Program-made: the position numbers and the translations under genes
NCBI GenBank assembly: GCA_035252155.1
Contig: DATFDL010000562.1
Location: 1 to 15,846 of the forward strand
Reading direction: 5' to 3'
Origin: JAICLL01 sp035252155
Lineage (GTDB): Bacteria > Planctomycetota > Planctomycetia > Pirellulales > JAICIG01
DNA length: 15,846 nucleotides
Notes under the pieces: model-generated
Seen by the model: only the letters and a program-made list of their open reading frames with translations
Told to the model about the DNA's origin: nothing
Databases searched by the model: none
Shown: positions 1-6,889 of the stretch, one piece after another
Layout: each line of letters opens with the position of its first letter
Position numbering within the stretch: the stretch's first letter is position 1

Positions 1-573
1 GACGCCCTGAACGACTGGAAAGCCCTCGAGATCTGGAGCCCCGAGTACCTGAAGCGCCACTTCGGCGACCAGCAGGTCGAGATCATGTCGGACCGCGATT
101 CCGACCCGCGCTACGAGATCGAATCGAACCGGCATACGAAGAACGTCTGGTTCGCCGACTACATCGACCGCGTATTCAGCGGCGACGAAACCAACGATTA
201 TTACCTAGCCGGCAACAATCGCCTGTTCGACAAGCCCTGGGCGGCGCGGCTGTTCGACGATATTACCATCTTGCCCGAATACCTCGACGGGCGCGATACG
301 TCGGGCAAGATGTTCTTCTGGTTCGGACCGGCGGGCACGGTGACGCCGCTGCACCACGACACGATGAACATCTTGATGGCTCAGGTCGTCGGCCGCAAAC
401 GGGTGAAGCTGGTGCCAGCGAACCAATGGCCGTTCGTTTATAACAGCATCGGCGTGTATAGCAATGTTGATCCCGAGCGGCCGCCCTCGGCTGGTTCCGC
501 GACGCCGACTGGCGTCGGCGACACAGCCGAGGGCGGCTGTGCCACATCCCGGTTCCGCAATTGTCGATTTTGA
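1..573 (+). pseudogene. JmjC/cupin-like oxygenase, 5' end outside the window, C-terminus lost at a repeat
   Basis: The frame is open from base 1, so the true start lies upstream; an internal ATG at 85 is not a convincing start. The protein resembles cupin_8/JmjC-like Fe(II)/2-oxoglutarate oxygenases: a glycine-rich FWFGPAGTVTPLHHD segment is followed by NILMAQVVGRKRVKLVPANQ and by YSNVDPERP. The first two iron ligands (the HxD motif, codons at 352-360) are present. Family members normally continue after YS-VDPE-P with a strand and a second half-barrel that supplies the distal iron-binding histidine. Here the reading frame runs at base 481 into a palindromic repeat (residues from about PPSAG onward are repeat-encoded) and stops at 571-573. 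No distal histidine or remaining barrel is visible before the next gene. I infer a broken, probably inactive gene. It could instead be an odd but expressed short protein; the family is fairly clear, the activity is not. Confidence 0.72.
481..547. repeat. Palindromic REP/MITE-like element, copy A
   Basis: This stretch matches the element at 3985-4065. Both have an arm reading CCGCCC-CGGCTGG, a central hairpin (CGCCGAC at 503-509 and GTCGGCG at 514-520, loop TGGC), and a right arm ACAGCCGAGGGCGGCTGTG followed by CCACA at 542-546. Copy A lacks about the first 12 bases of copy B (the CATGTGGACCAG part), so its left end looks clipped. It lies inside the reading frame of the truncated oxygenase gene and supplies its last codons. 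Such short GC-rich palindromes without a coding capacity fit non-autonomous REP-like elements; which transposase moves them is unknown. Confidence 0.75.
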
Positions 574-611
574 ACGTGAAAGCCGATCAGGGGACGGCCT
601 CCGTAGGAACA

Positions 612-1631
612 TCATCCGACGTAAGCGCGAACGAGTTCCGTCAGCGCGTGGGCCGTCGCCGCCTGCGAAGTCACTGGTCCCAACGCCTCGGCGAGCGATA
701 CGACTTTTGCCTCCGTGCGCAGCTTGTCCAACAACCGTCGGGCCAAAAACTCGCCTTGGCCGGAAATGACCACCGTGCCGGGCCGCGCCGGCAGCCGCTG
801 GAGCACCATTTGAGCCGCGATGGCGATCTTCGACAACTGGGTGCGAGCCACGGCAGCCGCGGCCGCGCGAGCGTCGTCGTCGGAGAACATGGTTCGATCA
901 GCGCAAATCTGCCGGGCAAGCCGATCGCGGGCCTGCGCCCGAGTGGCAGGCCGCCCGTCGGCCGTCTGGCAATCGTCCGGCTCCTCCGGCAGATCGCCGG
1001 CGATCAAATAGGCGTCGCGGGCTGTCGCAAACAATTCCTGAGCGACCGGCACCTGACTGCCGCGCCAGGGAAGGACCGCGACCACCGCACAGACCGGACT
1101 GCGCACGACCCCGGTGTAGACCAATTCACCGCTGGCCAGCCGTTCGGGATCGGTTTTGCCGAGTGCGGCAGGTTGGCCGTCGACCAGCGGAATCAGGTCG
1201 CAGGTGGTCGAGCCAATGTCGATCAACAATCCGGCGCCGATGCTGGCGAAGCGGCCGGCGAAGCAGGCAAGCGCGTGCCAATTGGCCGCGGCCACGGCAA
1301 GCGGCTCGTCGCGCGCTTCGTCGGTGGAAACGAACCGCCCGTCGGTCCGGTAGACCAGCACACGCCGCCCATCTGCGATCTGCTCCACCGCGGTCAGGAT
1401 GTGCGAGACGCCTTCGGCTTTGGTCTGGAAGCAATCGGCCAGCTCACCGGTCATCGTCACCGCGACGAGCTCGGTGTCGGGTGCATCGGCTGCCAGCGAC
1501 GCCAATGCCTCGGCCAGGTCGTGAGGCTTTTGCCAGAGAGAGAAGAACCGCGAGACCGCATACCCTAGCCCGTCGGCGGCCTTCAGGTTCGCGCCTCCTA
1601 TGTCGAAGGCCAGAATCTTCGAGCTTGTCAC
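612..1631 (-). CDS. Hydantoinase/oxoprolinase-like ASKHA protein of the H4MPT-linked C1 transfer family (MfnF-like)
   Basis: A 339-residue protein of the TIGR03123 type, found next to tetrahydromethanopterin/methanofuran C1 genes in methylotrophs and planctomycetes. The archaeal member MfnF joins the furan and tyramine-glutamate parts of methanofuran; a similar role in making the bacterial C1 carrier is inferred. The N-terminus has the ASKHA phosphate-binding loop FDIGGANLK (residues 9-17). The second phosphate motif is LIDIGSTTCDLIPL (about 136-149), MTGELAD lies at 60-66, and a C-terminal VISGQGEFLA segment fits the adenosine-binding region. The length is normal for the family. The start codon is GTG (1629-1631) with a stop codon two codons upstream, so no longer form is possible; no strong Shine-Dalgarno sequence is seen. 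It lies 27 bp after the membrane-protein gene at 1659-2918, so co-transcription is likely. No other C1 gene is in the window. Confidence 0.85.
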   Translation of the reverse strand: MTSSKILAFDIGGANLKAADGLGYAVSRFFSLWQKPHDLAEALASLAADAPDTELVAVTMTGELADCFQTKAEGVSHILTAVEQIADGRRVLVYRTDGRFVSTDEARDEPLAVAAANWHALACFAGRFASIGAGLLIDIGSTTCDLIPLVDGQPAALGKTDPERLASGELVYTGVVRSPVCAVVAVLPWRGSQVPVAQELFATARDAYLIAGDLPEEPDDCQTADGRPATRAQARDRLARQICADRTMFSDDDARAAAAAVARTQLSKIAIAAQMVLQRLPARPGTVVISGQGEFLARRLLDKLRTEAKVVSLAEALGPVTSQAATAHALTELVRAYVG

Positions 1632-1658
1632 GTCTTAATGATTGAGAATGGACGCCGT

Positions 1659-2918
1659 TTATTCTTCGCCGCGTCGCTGACGTTCCTTCTGACGGCGGAG
1701 GGCCTTGCGCTGCGCCTTGCTCATCCGGCGCTCTGCGGCATTGTCATCATCATAGCCCTCGTCATCGTCGGCTGCCGAAGACCGCGAGTGACGCCCGGCT
1801 TGGCGGTGGTCGTCGAGCTCATAATCATACTCTTCTTCCGATCGGCCGCGACCGCCGGGCCGGGCGGTTAGCGTGACGGATTTCGATGCCTCACGCGGCT
1901 TGGCGGCGGGAGCGGGCGTCCCGGGGTGGGCCGAATCGACTTTCACCTTGCGGAACCAGGAACGCTTGGCGGGGCCGGCTTCTGTGGCGGCCGGAGCGGC
2001 GTCGATCTTCGGCTTTTCAGGCTTCTTTTCGGTCCGCGCTGCTTTGACGCGCCTTACCGGCAGCCGTCCTTCGGCTTCGAGAATCACGAACCGGGCGTGC
2101 AACACCATCGCCATCAGCAGGCAGAGATTGCCGACCATCTCGCAGCCTTCTTTGACCATGACCGCCCGGACGCCGTCGGCGGTCAGCAGCCATTCGAGCT
2201 TGACGGCCACGGCCACGGCATAGCAACTCGCCGCAAGTAGCAAGACTGCCGTCGACAGCCGGCAGACGCGCATTTCGACTAATAGCCTCCCGCCGACGAT
2301 CGCCAACACCAGGCCGTAAGCGGCAATCCACCAGATCGAACCATCGCCCCAACCACGCGTTCCCGCCACGTAGGATACCAATTCACGGAACGCTTCGTGC
2401 AGGCTGCTTCCTTCGTCGACGCTCATGGACAACCAGACCATCGCCGACCAAAGCCAGATGCGGTAGCGTCCGTGGTAGTCGTCCTTGCGTTGCCTCCGAA
2501 CCGAATAGGCCACAACGCTTACCACGGCCGCCAGCAGCAGGATCGTTGACGAAAACCAACTGGCTAGCGAGCCTTCGCTTTGCAAATCGGCCGCGGGCAG
2601 TTGGCCGTCGCGGGCGATCACCGCCAGGTCGGGCATCCAGACATAGAGCGCCTCGAGCCCCACCACCGCGGCCAGCCCGGCCAGCCAAACGAGCAAGACG
2701 ATGCCATACCGCTGCGGAATCAGGTCGGTTACGCGGGGTTGACGGTCGGTCAAGGCATCATCTCCATAAGGGCGTGCGCCGCCAGCCGCGCGGCGACGCG
2801 ATGAGCTAGTGCGCGAGGCCGCCTCGCCCGATGGCGGGTCGGCGGCGGGGCCGATCACTTCTTCGGTCAAGACGCGGCGGCGCCGGTCATCGAGTTGGCC
2901 GGTTCGTGGTAGCTGCAT
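1659..2918 (-). CDS. Multi-pass membrane protein with a long charged C-terminal tail, function unknown
   Basis: I do not recognise a named family. With the ATG at 2918 the protein has 419 residues. About 70 residues of polar, Arg/Ser-rich N-terminus come first. Then there are about six hydrophobic segments, roughly at residues 72-94, 118-140, 154-168, 194-215, 220-240 and 260-279. The last 130 residues are disordered-looking: Lys/Pro-rich, then an acidic stretch with DDDEGYDDDN, ending in RMSKAQRKALRRQKERQRRG. Between segments 3 and 4 is SVDEGSSLHEAFRELV, whose acidic residues and histidine near the membrane could bind a metal or proton; this is inference. A longer frame reaches an ATG at 3008, but neither start has a clear ribosome site and the first residues are low-complexity, so the start is uncertain. 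It precedes the MfnF-like gene by 27 bp on the same strand. Confidence 0.7.
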   Translation of the reverse strand: MQLPRTGQLDDRRRRVLTEEVIGPAADPPSGEAASRTSSSRRRAAGGARPYGDDALTDRQPRVTDLIPQRYGIVLLVWLAGLAAVVGLEALYVWMPDLAVIARDGQLPAADLQSEGSLASWFSSTILLLAAVVSVVAYSVRRQRKDDYHGRYRIWLWSAMVWLSMSVDEGSSLHEAFRELVSYVAGTRGWGDGSIWWIAAYGLVLAIVGGRLLVEMRVCRLSTAVLLLAASCYAVAVAVKLEWLLTADGVRAVMVKEGCEMVGNLCLLMAMVLHARFVILEAEGRLPVRRVKAARTEKKPEKPKIDAAPAATEAGPAKRSWFRKVKVDSAHPGTPAPAAKPREASKSVTLTARPGGRGRSEEEYDYELDDHRQAGRHSRSSAADDDEGYDDDNAAERRMSKAQRKALRRQKERQRRGEE

Positions 2919-3050
2919 GGTGTGCCAAGGCGGGCAAGGGCACTTCGACCAGGCGAAACGCGTCCGCGAGGTGTCGCAACCGGCAAAATCGGCGAACGGC
3001 TCCCTCATAATCCATTCGGCATTTTCGTACCCCGCTGGTGAGCCGCCGCC

Positions 3051-3070
3051 GCGGTTGGTCCGCCAACCGC
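3051..3070. repeat. Perfect 8-bp hairpin with TCCG loop in a divergent intergenic region
   Basis: GCGGTTGG (3051-3058) and CCAACCGC (3063-3070) form a perfect stem around the loop TCCG. It lies between the divergently transcribed genes starting at 2918 (or 3008) and 3200. No T-run follows on either strand, so it does not look like an intrinsic terminator. It may be a short REP-type palindrome or a protein-binding site. Confidence 0.5.
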
Positions 3071-3121
3071 CGAGAATCGGGAGGAATGGGCAAACGGGGC
3101 CGGCCGGCCAAGCTTGTCTAC

Positions 3122-3150
3122 TTGAAACAACCGTGACCCCACCGTCTAAT
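3122..3150 (+). promoter_or_regulatory. Sigma70-type promoter for the gene at 3200
   Basis: TTGAAA (3122-3127) and TCTAAT (3145-3150) are separated by 17 bases, the optimal spacing, with each hexamer one base off consensus. Transcription would begin near 3157, leaving about 43 bases of leader. GGGGAGAGG lies just upstream of the ATG at 3200 as a good Shine-Dalgarno sequence. Confidence 0.6.
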
Positions 3151-3199
3151 CAAGATAGAGTCAAGTCGCCAGAGAACAGATCTAGCCGGGGAGAGGCCC

Positions 3200-3913
3200 A
3201 TGAAACGATCGATGACCGGGTTATTGGTGTTGGCGCTGGTGCTGTGCTTCACCGTCGCCGCTGTTTCGGCCCAGCGCCGAGGATCAAAACGACCGCGAAA
3301 CGCCGCCAGCAAATCGCCCACAGGCGAGCCCTCCGACGAAGCCAAGGGCGGAATCTCCTCCGATCCGCGGATGGCGAATATCCAAAAGGATTTCGTGCGC
3401 GAAACCGCCCGGCTCGCCCAAGAATACGAAAAGAAGCAAGACATCGACGGCGCCCGGAACTGCTACGAGCAGATCCTGCTGCTGATGCCGGAACATCCGG
3501 GCGCCAAAGAGGCGCTCGACAAACTTCGCCAAGAGGAACTCAACGCCGACAGCATCGTGGTCCCGGTGCATGCGAACAAGGGACCGCAAGACACGCACGT
3601 CAACGTCATTGCCAACCGTCCCATCACGATCCACGCCGAAGGAAGCTGGACCTTTCGCATGGAGCGCGAGTTGGAAGCCGACGGCATGAAGCTCCCCGAT
3701 GAGTGGCGCGACTTCAACCTCGGGGCGTTGATGGGGTTGATCCATACCGGTGAAGACCTGAAAGACGCCAAGCCCTTCTTGGTCGGCAAAGACATGGAAC
3801 TCATTCCGGACAAATCGGGCCGGCTACTTCTCTTTATGTTTGACAACGACTACAAAGACAACACGGGCCGACTGAACGTAGAAATCCGGGGCACATTCAG
3901 CAAGGGAAAGTAG
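3200..3913 (+). CDS. Secreted protein with helical-repeat segment and LecA (PA-IL)-like C-terminal domain
   Basis: A 237-residue exported protein. Residues 1-24 are a signal peptide (MKRSM, a hydrophobic core, then AVSA before Gln25). A basic, low-complexity linker follows. Residues about 57-113 form a helical pair with a TPR-like pattern (LAQEYEKKQDIDGARNCYEQ, then LMPEHPGAKEALDKL). Residues about 118-233 resemble the LecA/PA-IL beta-sandwich: an ITIHAEGSWTF strand, GALMGLI, FLVGK, then GRLLLFMFDNDYKDNTGRL with the Asp/Asn cluster (215-221) expected at the calcium and sugar site. The helical-repeat plus LecA-like arrangement suggests binding of a carbohydrate or a surface partner in the periplasm; the ligand is unknown. 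A clear sigma70-type promoter and a strong ribosome site precede it. It is a single-gene unit, divergent from the membrane protein and convergent with the protease gene. Confidence 0.8.
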   Translation: MKRSMTGLLVLALVLCFTVAAVSAQRRGSKRPRNAASKSPTGEPSDEAKGGISSDPRMANIQKDFVRETARLAQEYEKKQDIDGARNCYEQILLLMPEHPGAKEALDKLRQEELNADSIVVPVHANKGPQDTHVNVIANRPITIHAEGSWTFRMERELEADGMKLPDEWRDFNLGALMGLIHTGEDLKDAKPFLVGKDMELIPDKSGRLLLFMFDNDYKDNTGRLNVEIRGTFSKGK

Positions 3914-3923
3914 CGAGGGGCGC

Positions 3924-3955
3924 GCAACGCCAAGCGTTTGCCTCTTGTCGGTTTT
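3924..3955 (+). terminator. Weak candidate terminator after the LecA-like gene
   Basis: GCAACGC (3924-3930), loop CAA, and GCGTTTGC (3934-3941) pair with one bulged T, ten bases after the stop codon at 3911-3913. A short run of four T lies at 3952-3955, too far for a textbook intrinsic terminator. The larger palindrome at 3985-4065 may contribute to stopping transcription. Confidence 0.3.
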
Positions 3956-3984
3956 GACATTCGAAATCGGCCATTGCGAGCCGG

Positions 3985-4065
3985 CATGTGGACCAGCCGC
4001 CCCCGGCTGGTTGGACGGCGCCGACTGCGTCGGCGATGCACAGCCGAGGGCGGCTGTGCCACATG
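3985..4065. repeat. Palindromic REP/MITE-like element, copy B (complete)
   Basis: An 81-bp near-palindrome bounded by CATGTGG (3985-3991) and CCACATG (4059-4065). The arms contain AGCCGCCC-CGGCT on the left and AGCCGAGGGCGGCT on the right, and the centre is a hairpin: CGCCGAC (4019-4025), loop TGC, GTCGGCG (4029-4035). It matches copy A at 481-547, including the right arm and the CCACA end. It sits between two convergent genes (stops at 3913 and 4085), where it could act as a bidirectional transcription barrier. No coding sequence of its own is evident. Confidence 0.8.
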
Positions 4066-4084
4066 CCCATTTTGCATGGCGTCC

Positions 4085-5548
4085 CTAAAGATGCACCAGC
4101 CGGAACAACAGCCACGTCACCAGACCGTTGTTCAGACCGTGGGCAATGACGGCGGGCACGAGCGTGCCGCGCCACTCTCGCGCCAAGGCGAATGCGAAGG
4201 CCAGCGACATCAATGCCGGGATGGCCACCCATCCCTGCGGGTGAATGGCGGCAAACACGAAGCTGACCGCCGAGCCGCTGACAAACACGCTGAGGCCAAA
4301 GCCGAGCCTGCCGCCCGTGGCGTCGCGCAGATGGCGGTAAAGCACGCCGCGGAACATCGTCTCTTCGACCAGTGGCGCCACCACGCTGGCGATCAAGACC
4401 ACTTGCAGCCGGCCCCAGGCGCCGCCCCGCGTCACCCATTCGATAATCGGATGGCTGGGCAACGTGGTTGGGTCGAGCGCCTCGGGCGCGGACGAGCCGG
4501 GTAGCAGCCGCTCAATCGAGAGCAGAATGGCGGCGCCGATCAGCCCCACGAATAACAAGGGAATGGCTGCCACATACGTGGCGCCACCCAGCAGCACCTC
4601 GATCAACGGCCGCCGCCCGGACGTCCAACCGATTTCTTCGCGCACCCGCGACCAGGGCACGCCTCGCCACACCGGCCACAAAAGCGCCGCCAGGCTGAGC
4701 AACATGGCGCCGCCTTGCACGAGCAACCCCGAATGTCTCATCGGCCGGACGAGACCGGTGGCCACCCACAAATCGGGCAGCGATGCCAAAACGACAAACA
4801 GCACGAGCCAGATCGCAAACGTCTCGGCGTAGATACCGCCCTGCTGAGCTGGCGCAGCTAGCGGGCGTTGCAGCTTGCCCGACATCAGCAGGGCCGCGAA
4901 CACCAACAGCGCGGCGAGGCCCACCATTCCGGCCAGCGCCAGCACGGCGAGGCCGGCCAACAGCGCCAGCGCCGTGCGTTGGGCGGATGCCAGCAGCGCC
5001 TGCCGCACGTCAGGTTCGGGGCCGTCGGCTGGGTGCAGCGCAAGCCGACCATTCCAACCGAGCTTTCGTTGTAACAGCCGGCGATCGTGACGGCCGAGCG
5101 AAGGCGCGGCCAGACGCCCGGCCGCCTGATCGCGATAGAGTCGCCGGAGCGTTTTTTCGATCCGTCGTTCATCGGCCGACCATTGCGCGGCGGACGGCTG
5201 TTTCTCGTAGTCGATTAACCGTTCGAGCGCGGCGTCTGGTCCGGCAAGCTCCCCGACGATCACGACAAACCGAAACCGGCGCAGCGGCGGACCGGCGTCG
5301 AAGGCTTGGGCCTGTTCGAGCAACTCCGTTCGGTCGACAAACGGCCATTCGCCGACGCCCAGCAGATACTTTCCTTGCATTTCGGCGATCGCTCGTTCCA
5401 AGCGACGTGTCCCGCGCCGCGGCGTGCGTTCCGACCGCGAGGTCTGCCGCACGGCGATGCCCGTCGCCGCCAGCACGATGACTATCCACGCCCAGCGCGG
5501 GTGCGGGCGCGCATGCCGGCGGTCAGTCGTGGCGTTGGTTTGCGACAT
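4085..5548 (-). CDS. CPBP-family intramembrane metalloprotease with large extra N-terminal region
   Basis: A 487-residue integral membrane protein. The C-terminal domain carries the three CPBP (CAAX protease/bacteriocin-processing, Abi) motifs: EETMFRG with the Glu pair at about 395-396, the FAAIH histidine at about 436 and HGLNN at about 470-474. Together these form a membrane-embedded metal site that cleaves peptides within the bilayer. One membrane segment lies near residues 19-34. A soluble stretch of about 150 residues follows, rich in Arg and Glu and with no domain I recognise, and then about seven further membrane segments. The start at 5548 (MSQTN) overlaps the end of the upstream TIM-barrel gene by 26 bp, suggesting translational coupling; an in-frame upstream ATG at 5587 lies deeper inside that gene. 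Substrate unknown. Bacterial CPBP proteins act in prenyl-protein-like processing or bacteriocin immunity; the link to the EboC-like neighbour is inference. Confidence 0.82.
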   Translation of the reverse strand: MSQTNATTDRRHARPHPRWAWIVIVLAATGIAVRQTSRSERTPRRGTRRLERAIAEMQGKYLLGVGEWPFVDRTELLEQAQAFDAGPPLRRFRFVVIVGELAGPDAALERLIDYEKQPSAAQWSADERRIEKTLRRLYRDQAAGRLAAPSLGRHDRRLLQRKLGWNGRLALHPADGPEPDVRQALLASAQRTALALLAGLAVLALAGMVGLAALLVFAALLMSGKLQRPLAAPAQQGGIYAETFAIWLVLFVVLASLPDLWVATGLVRPMRHSGLLVQGGAMLLSLAALLWPVWRGVPWSRVREEIGWTSGRRPLIEVLLGGATYVAAIPLLFVGLIGAAILLSIERLLPGSSAPEALDPTTLPSHPIIEWVTRGGAWGRLQVVLIASVVAPLVEETMFRGVLYRHLRDATGGRLGFGLSVFVSGSAVSFVFAAIHPQGWVAIPALMSLAFAFALAREWRGTLVPAVIAHGLNNGLVTWLLFRLVHL

Positions 5549-6389
5549 CGGTTTGATTATCGTGCCACAACGAGCGGAGAAACTCAAACGCCTGCCGGGC
5601 GGCCTCGGGGCCGACGTGGCTATGCCGGCTCAACTCGACGTGGACGCCCCTAGTGTAACCGCACTCCCGCAGGGCATCGATCACGGGCGGAAAATCGATC
5701 TCACCCTCGCCGAACATCAGGTGCTCATGGACGCCCGACCGCATATCTTCGATGTGGATGTTGACCAGCCGCTGCCGCCAGCGGCGGATATGGGCGGCAA
5801 TCGGCACTTCGCCCAGGCAGTGCAAATGACCGACGTCGAGCGTCAACTGAAAACACGGATGATCGAGCAGCCGGTCAAGCTGCTCGTAGCGGTCCATCGT
5901 GTCGATGAGCATACCCGGCTCAGGCTCAAAGCCGATCGTCACGTTCTTGGCTTGCGCATGATCAAGCGTCGGCCGCAGCCCGGCCAGCAATCGCGCCAGC
6001 GCCGAATCGAGATCGGCGCCGTCGTGAACCACGCCCGACCAGAGCGAGACGCAATCGCTTTGCAACTCATGCGCGGCGTCGATGGCGGCTTTGAGAAACG
6101 CGATGCGGCGGGATCGCCCCGCCTCGTCGGGCGAGACGAGCGTCGGTTCATGCTTGCGGCGCGGATCGAGCAAATACCGCGCGCCCGTCTCGACGACCGA
6201 GCGCAACTTCAGCCGTTCGAGCAAGCGGCGGAGCGCGACCAACTGAGCGTGAAAATCGGGCGAGAACGGATTCAGCCGCCCCTGATCGAGCGTGATCGCC
6301 ACGCTGCGATAGCCGATCTCAGCCAGCAGCTCGATGGCTTGAAACGGATCGTGATGCGCCAGGCCGTTGGTGTTGTATCCGATCAGCAT
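5523..6389 (-). CDS. Sugar phosphate isomerase/epimerase-like TIM barrel protein (first of two)
   Basis: A 288-residue xylose-isomerase-like TIM barrel (AP_endonuc_2 family). Expected metal ligands fall at the ends of strands: EPEPG (E155), LDVGH (D185, H188), IHIED (H212) and VHVEL (E252). It closely resembles the gene at 8054-8905, sharing EPEPG, D-(V/I)-GH, H-H-ED, VH-HL, the G-G-IDF segment and the V-VEL strand, so the two are paralogues. The substrate is unknown; related proteins isomerise or epimerise sugars and cyclitols, and TIM-barrel members occur in ebo metabolite-traffic clusters. The start at 6389 lies 25 bp after the hicA stop and has no Shine-Dalgarno sequence. Its last codons overlap the CPBP protease start. 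It is probably co-transcribed with the EboC-like gene upstream, although hicBA is interposed. Confidence 0.82.
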   Translation of the reverse strand: MLIGYNTNGLAHHDPFQAIELLAEIGYRSVAITLDQGRLNPFSPDFHAQLVALRRLLERLKLRSVVETGARYLLDPRRKHEPTLVSPDEAGRSRRIAFLKAAIDAAHELQSDCVSLWSGVVHDGADLDSALARLLAGLRPTLDHAQAKNVTIGFEPEPGMLIDTMDRYEQLDRLLDHPCFQLTLDVGHLHCLGEVPIAAHIRRWRQRLVNIHIEDMRSGVHEHLMFGEGEIDFPPVIDALRECGYTRGVHVELSRHSHVGPEAARQAFEFLRSLWHDNQTDVANQRHD

Positions 6390-6414
6390 TTTGAAGAAGG
6401 GGCGAAACAGCGAG

Positions 6415-6600
6415 CTAAGGCTCTGGGATGCCCAAATCGCGGCAAATCTTCCTCACAAGAAAATCGTTAAGTTCCCTGTGCCGCGGCACGGCGGATGTCT
6501 GGTTATTCGCTGGATTCAAGTACAAGCTGTGCTTTGCTCCCTCGCGAAAAAGATGACATCCGTGGGCTCGCAGATGCTGTACAAGATCAACGCGCTTCAT
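6415..6600 (-). CDS. hicA: HicA-family toxin (mRNA interferase)
   Basis: A 61-residue protein of normal HicA length with the dsRBD-like fold signature: MKRVDLVQHLRAHGCHLFRE, then the catalytic histidine in GAKHSLYL (H24), and the family's C-terminal SAVPRHRELNDFLVRKICRDL. HicA cleaves mRNA when free of HicB and halts growth. Its ATG overlaps the hicB stop by 4 bp (ATGA), so the antitoxin is translated first, the reverse of the classical hicA-hicB order but common in nature. Base composition is less GC-rich than the flanking genes, which fits acquisition by transfer. It lies inside what otherwise looks like a metabolic operon. Confidence 0.9.
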   Translation of the reverse strand: MKRVDLVQHLRAHGCHLFREGAKHSLYLNPANNQTSAVPRHRELNDFLVRKICRDLGIPEP

Positions 6601-6815
6601 GTCGCAGCTAACTCAAATGGTTCCCGAAGTACAGGCTTGCCGGCCAATGACTTCTCGGCTAGTTCACGGTTTGCCTCTAGGACGAGCGCGACGGCCTCGC
6701 GAAGATTCTCTCGGGCCTCCTCCAGAGTGGCACCCTGGGTATTGGCGCCCGGAAGCTCCTCGATAAAACCGATGTACCCTTCGGCGACCTCAATGTAAAC
6801 AGCGGTCAATTGCAT
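6597..6815 (-). CDS. hicB: HicB-family antitoxin
   Basis: A 72-residue HicB of the short type. The partial RNase H-like fold is seen as AVYIEVAEGYIGFIEELPG, the typical ANTQGATLEEARENLREAV helix follows, and the C-terminus ends in helices and PFELAAT. There is no added DNA-binding domain, unlike long HicB proteins. The start at 6815 (MQLTAVYIEV) is chosen because homologues begin this way; an in-frame ATG at 6869 adds residues that do not fit the fold. It neutralises HicA by blocking its active site. Its stop overlaps the hicA start. The 74 bp between the EboC-like stop and this start is relatively AT-rich and probably holds a promoter of its own, although I see no well-spaced hexamer pair there. 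Confidence 0.88.
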   Translation of the reverse strand: MQLTAVYIEVAEGYIGFIEELPGANTQGATLEEARENLREAVALVLEANRELAEKSLAGKPVLREPFELAAT

Positions 6816-6889
6816 AAGGCGTGGTTCCGAGTTTTTGAAGAGTATGTGCAAGGATTCAAACGATACCAAATCTTAAACGCCCACGCCGT

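Noticed and set aside
561..1568. Long open frame on the + strand opposite the MfnF-like gene
   Set aside because: It is the antisense reading of a well-conserved gene in GC-rich DNA; the protein is low-complexity, Gly/Arg/Gln-rich and matches no family I know.
3850..4077. Small - strand frame beginning MQNGHVAQPPSAVH, and similar frames beginning MWHSRPRL at 547
   Set aside because: They are translations of the palindromic repeat and flanking non-coding DNA; no ribosome site and no conserved domain.
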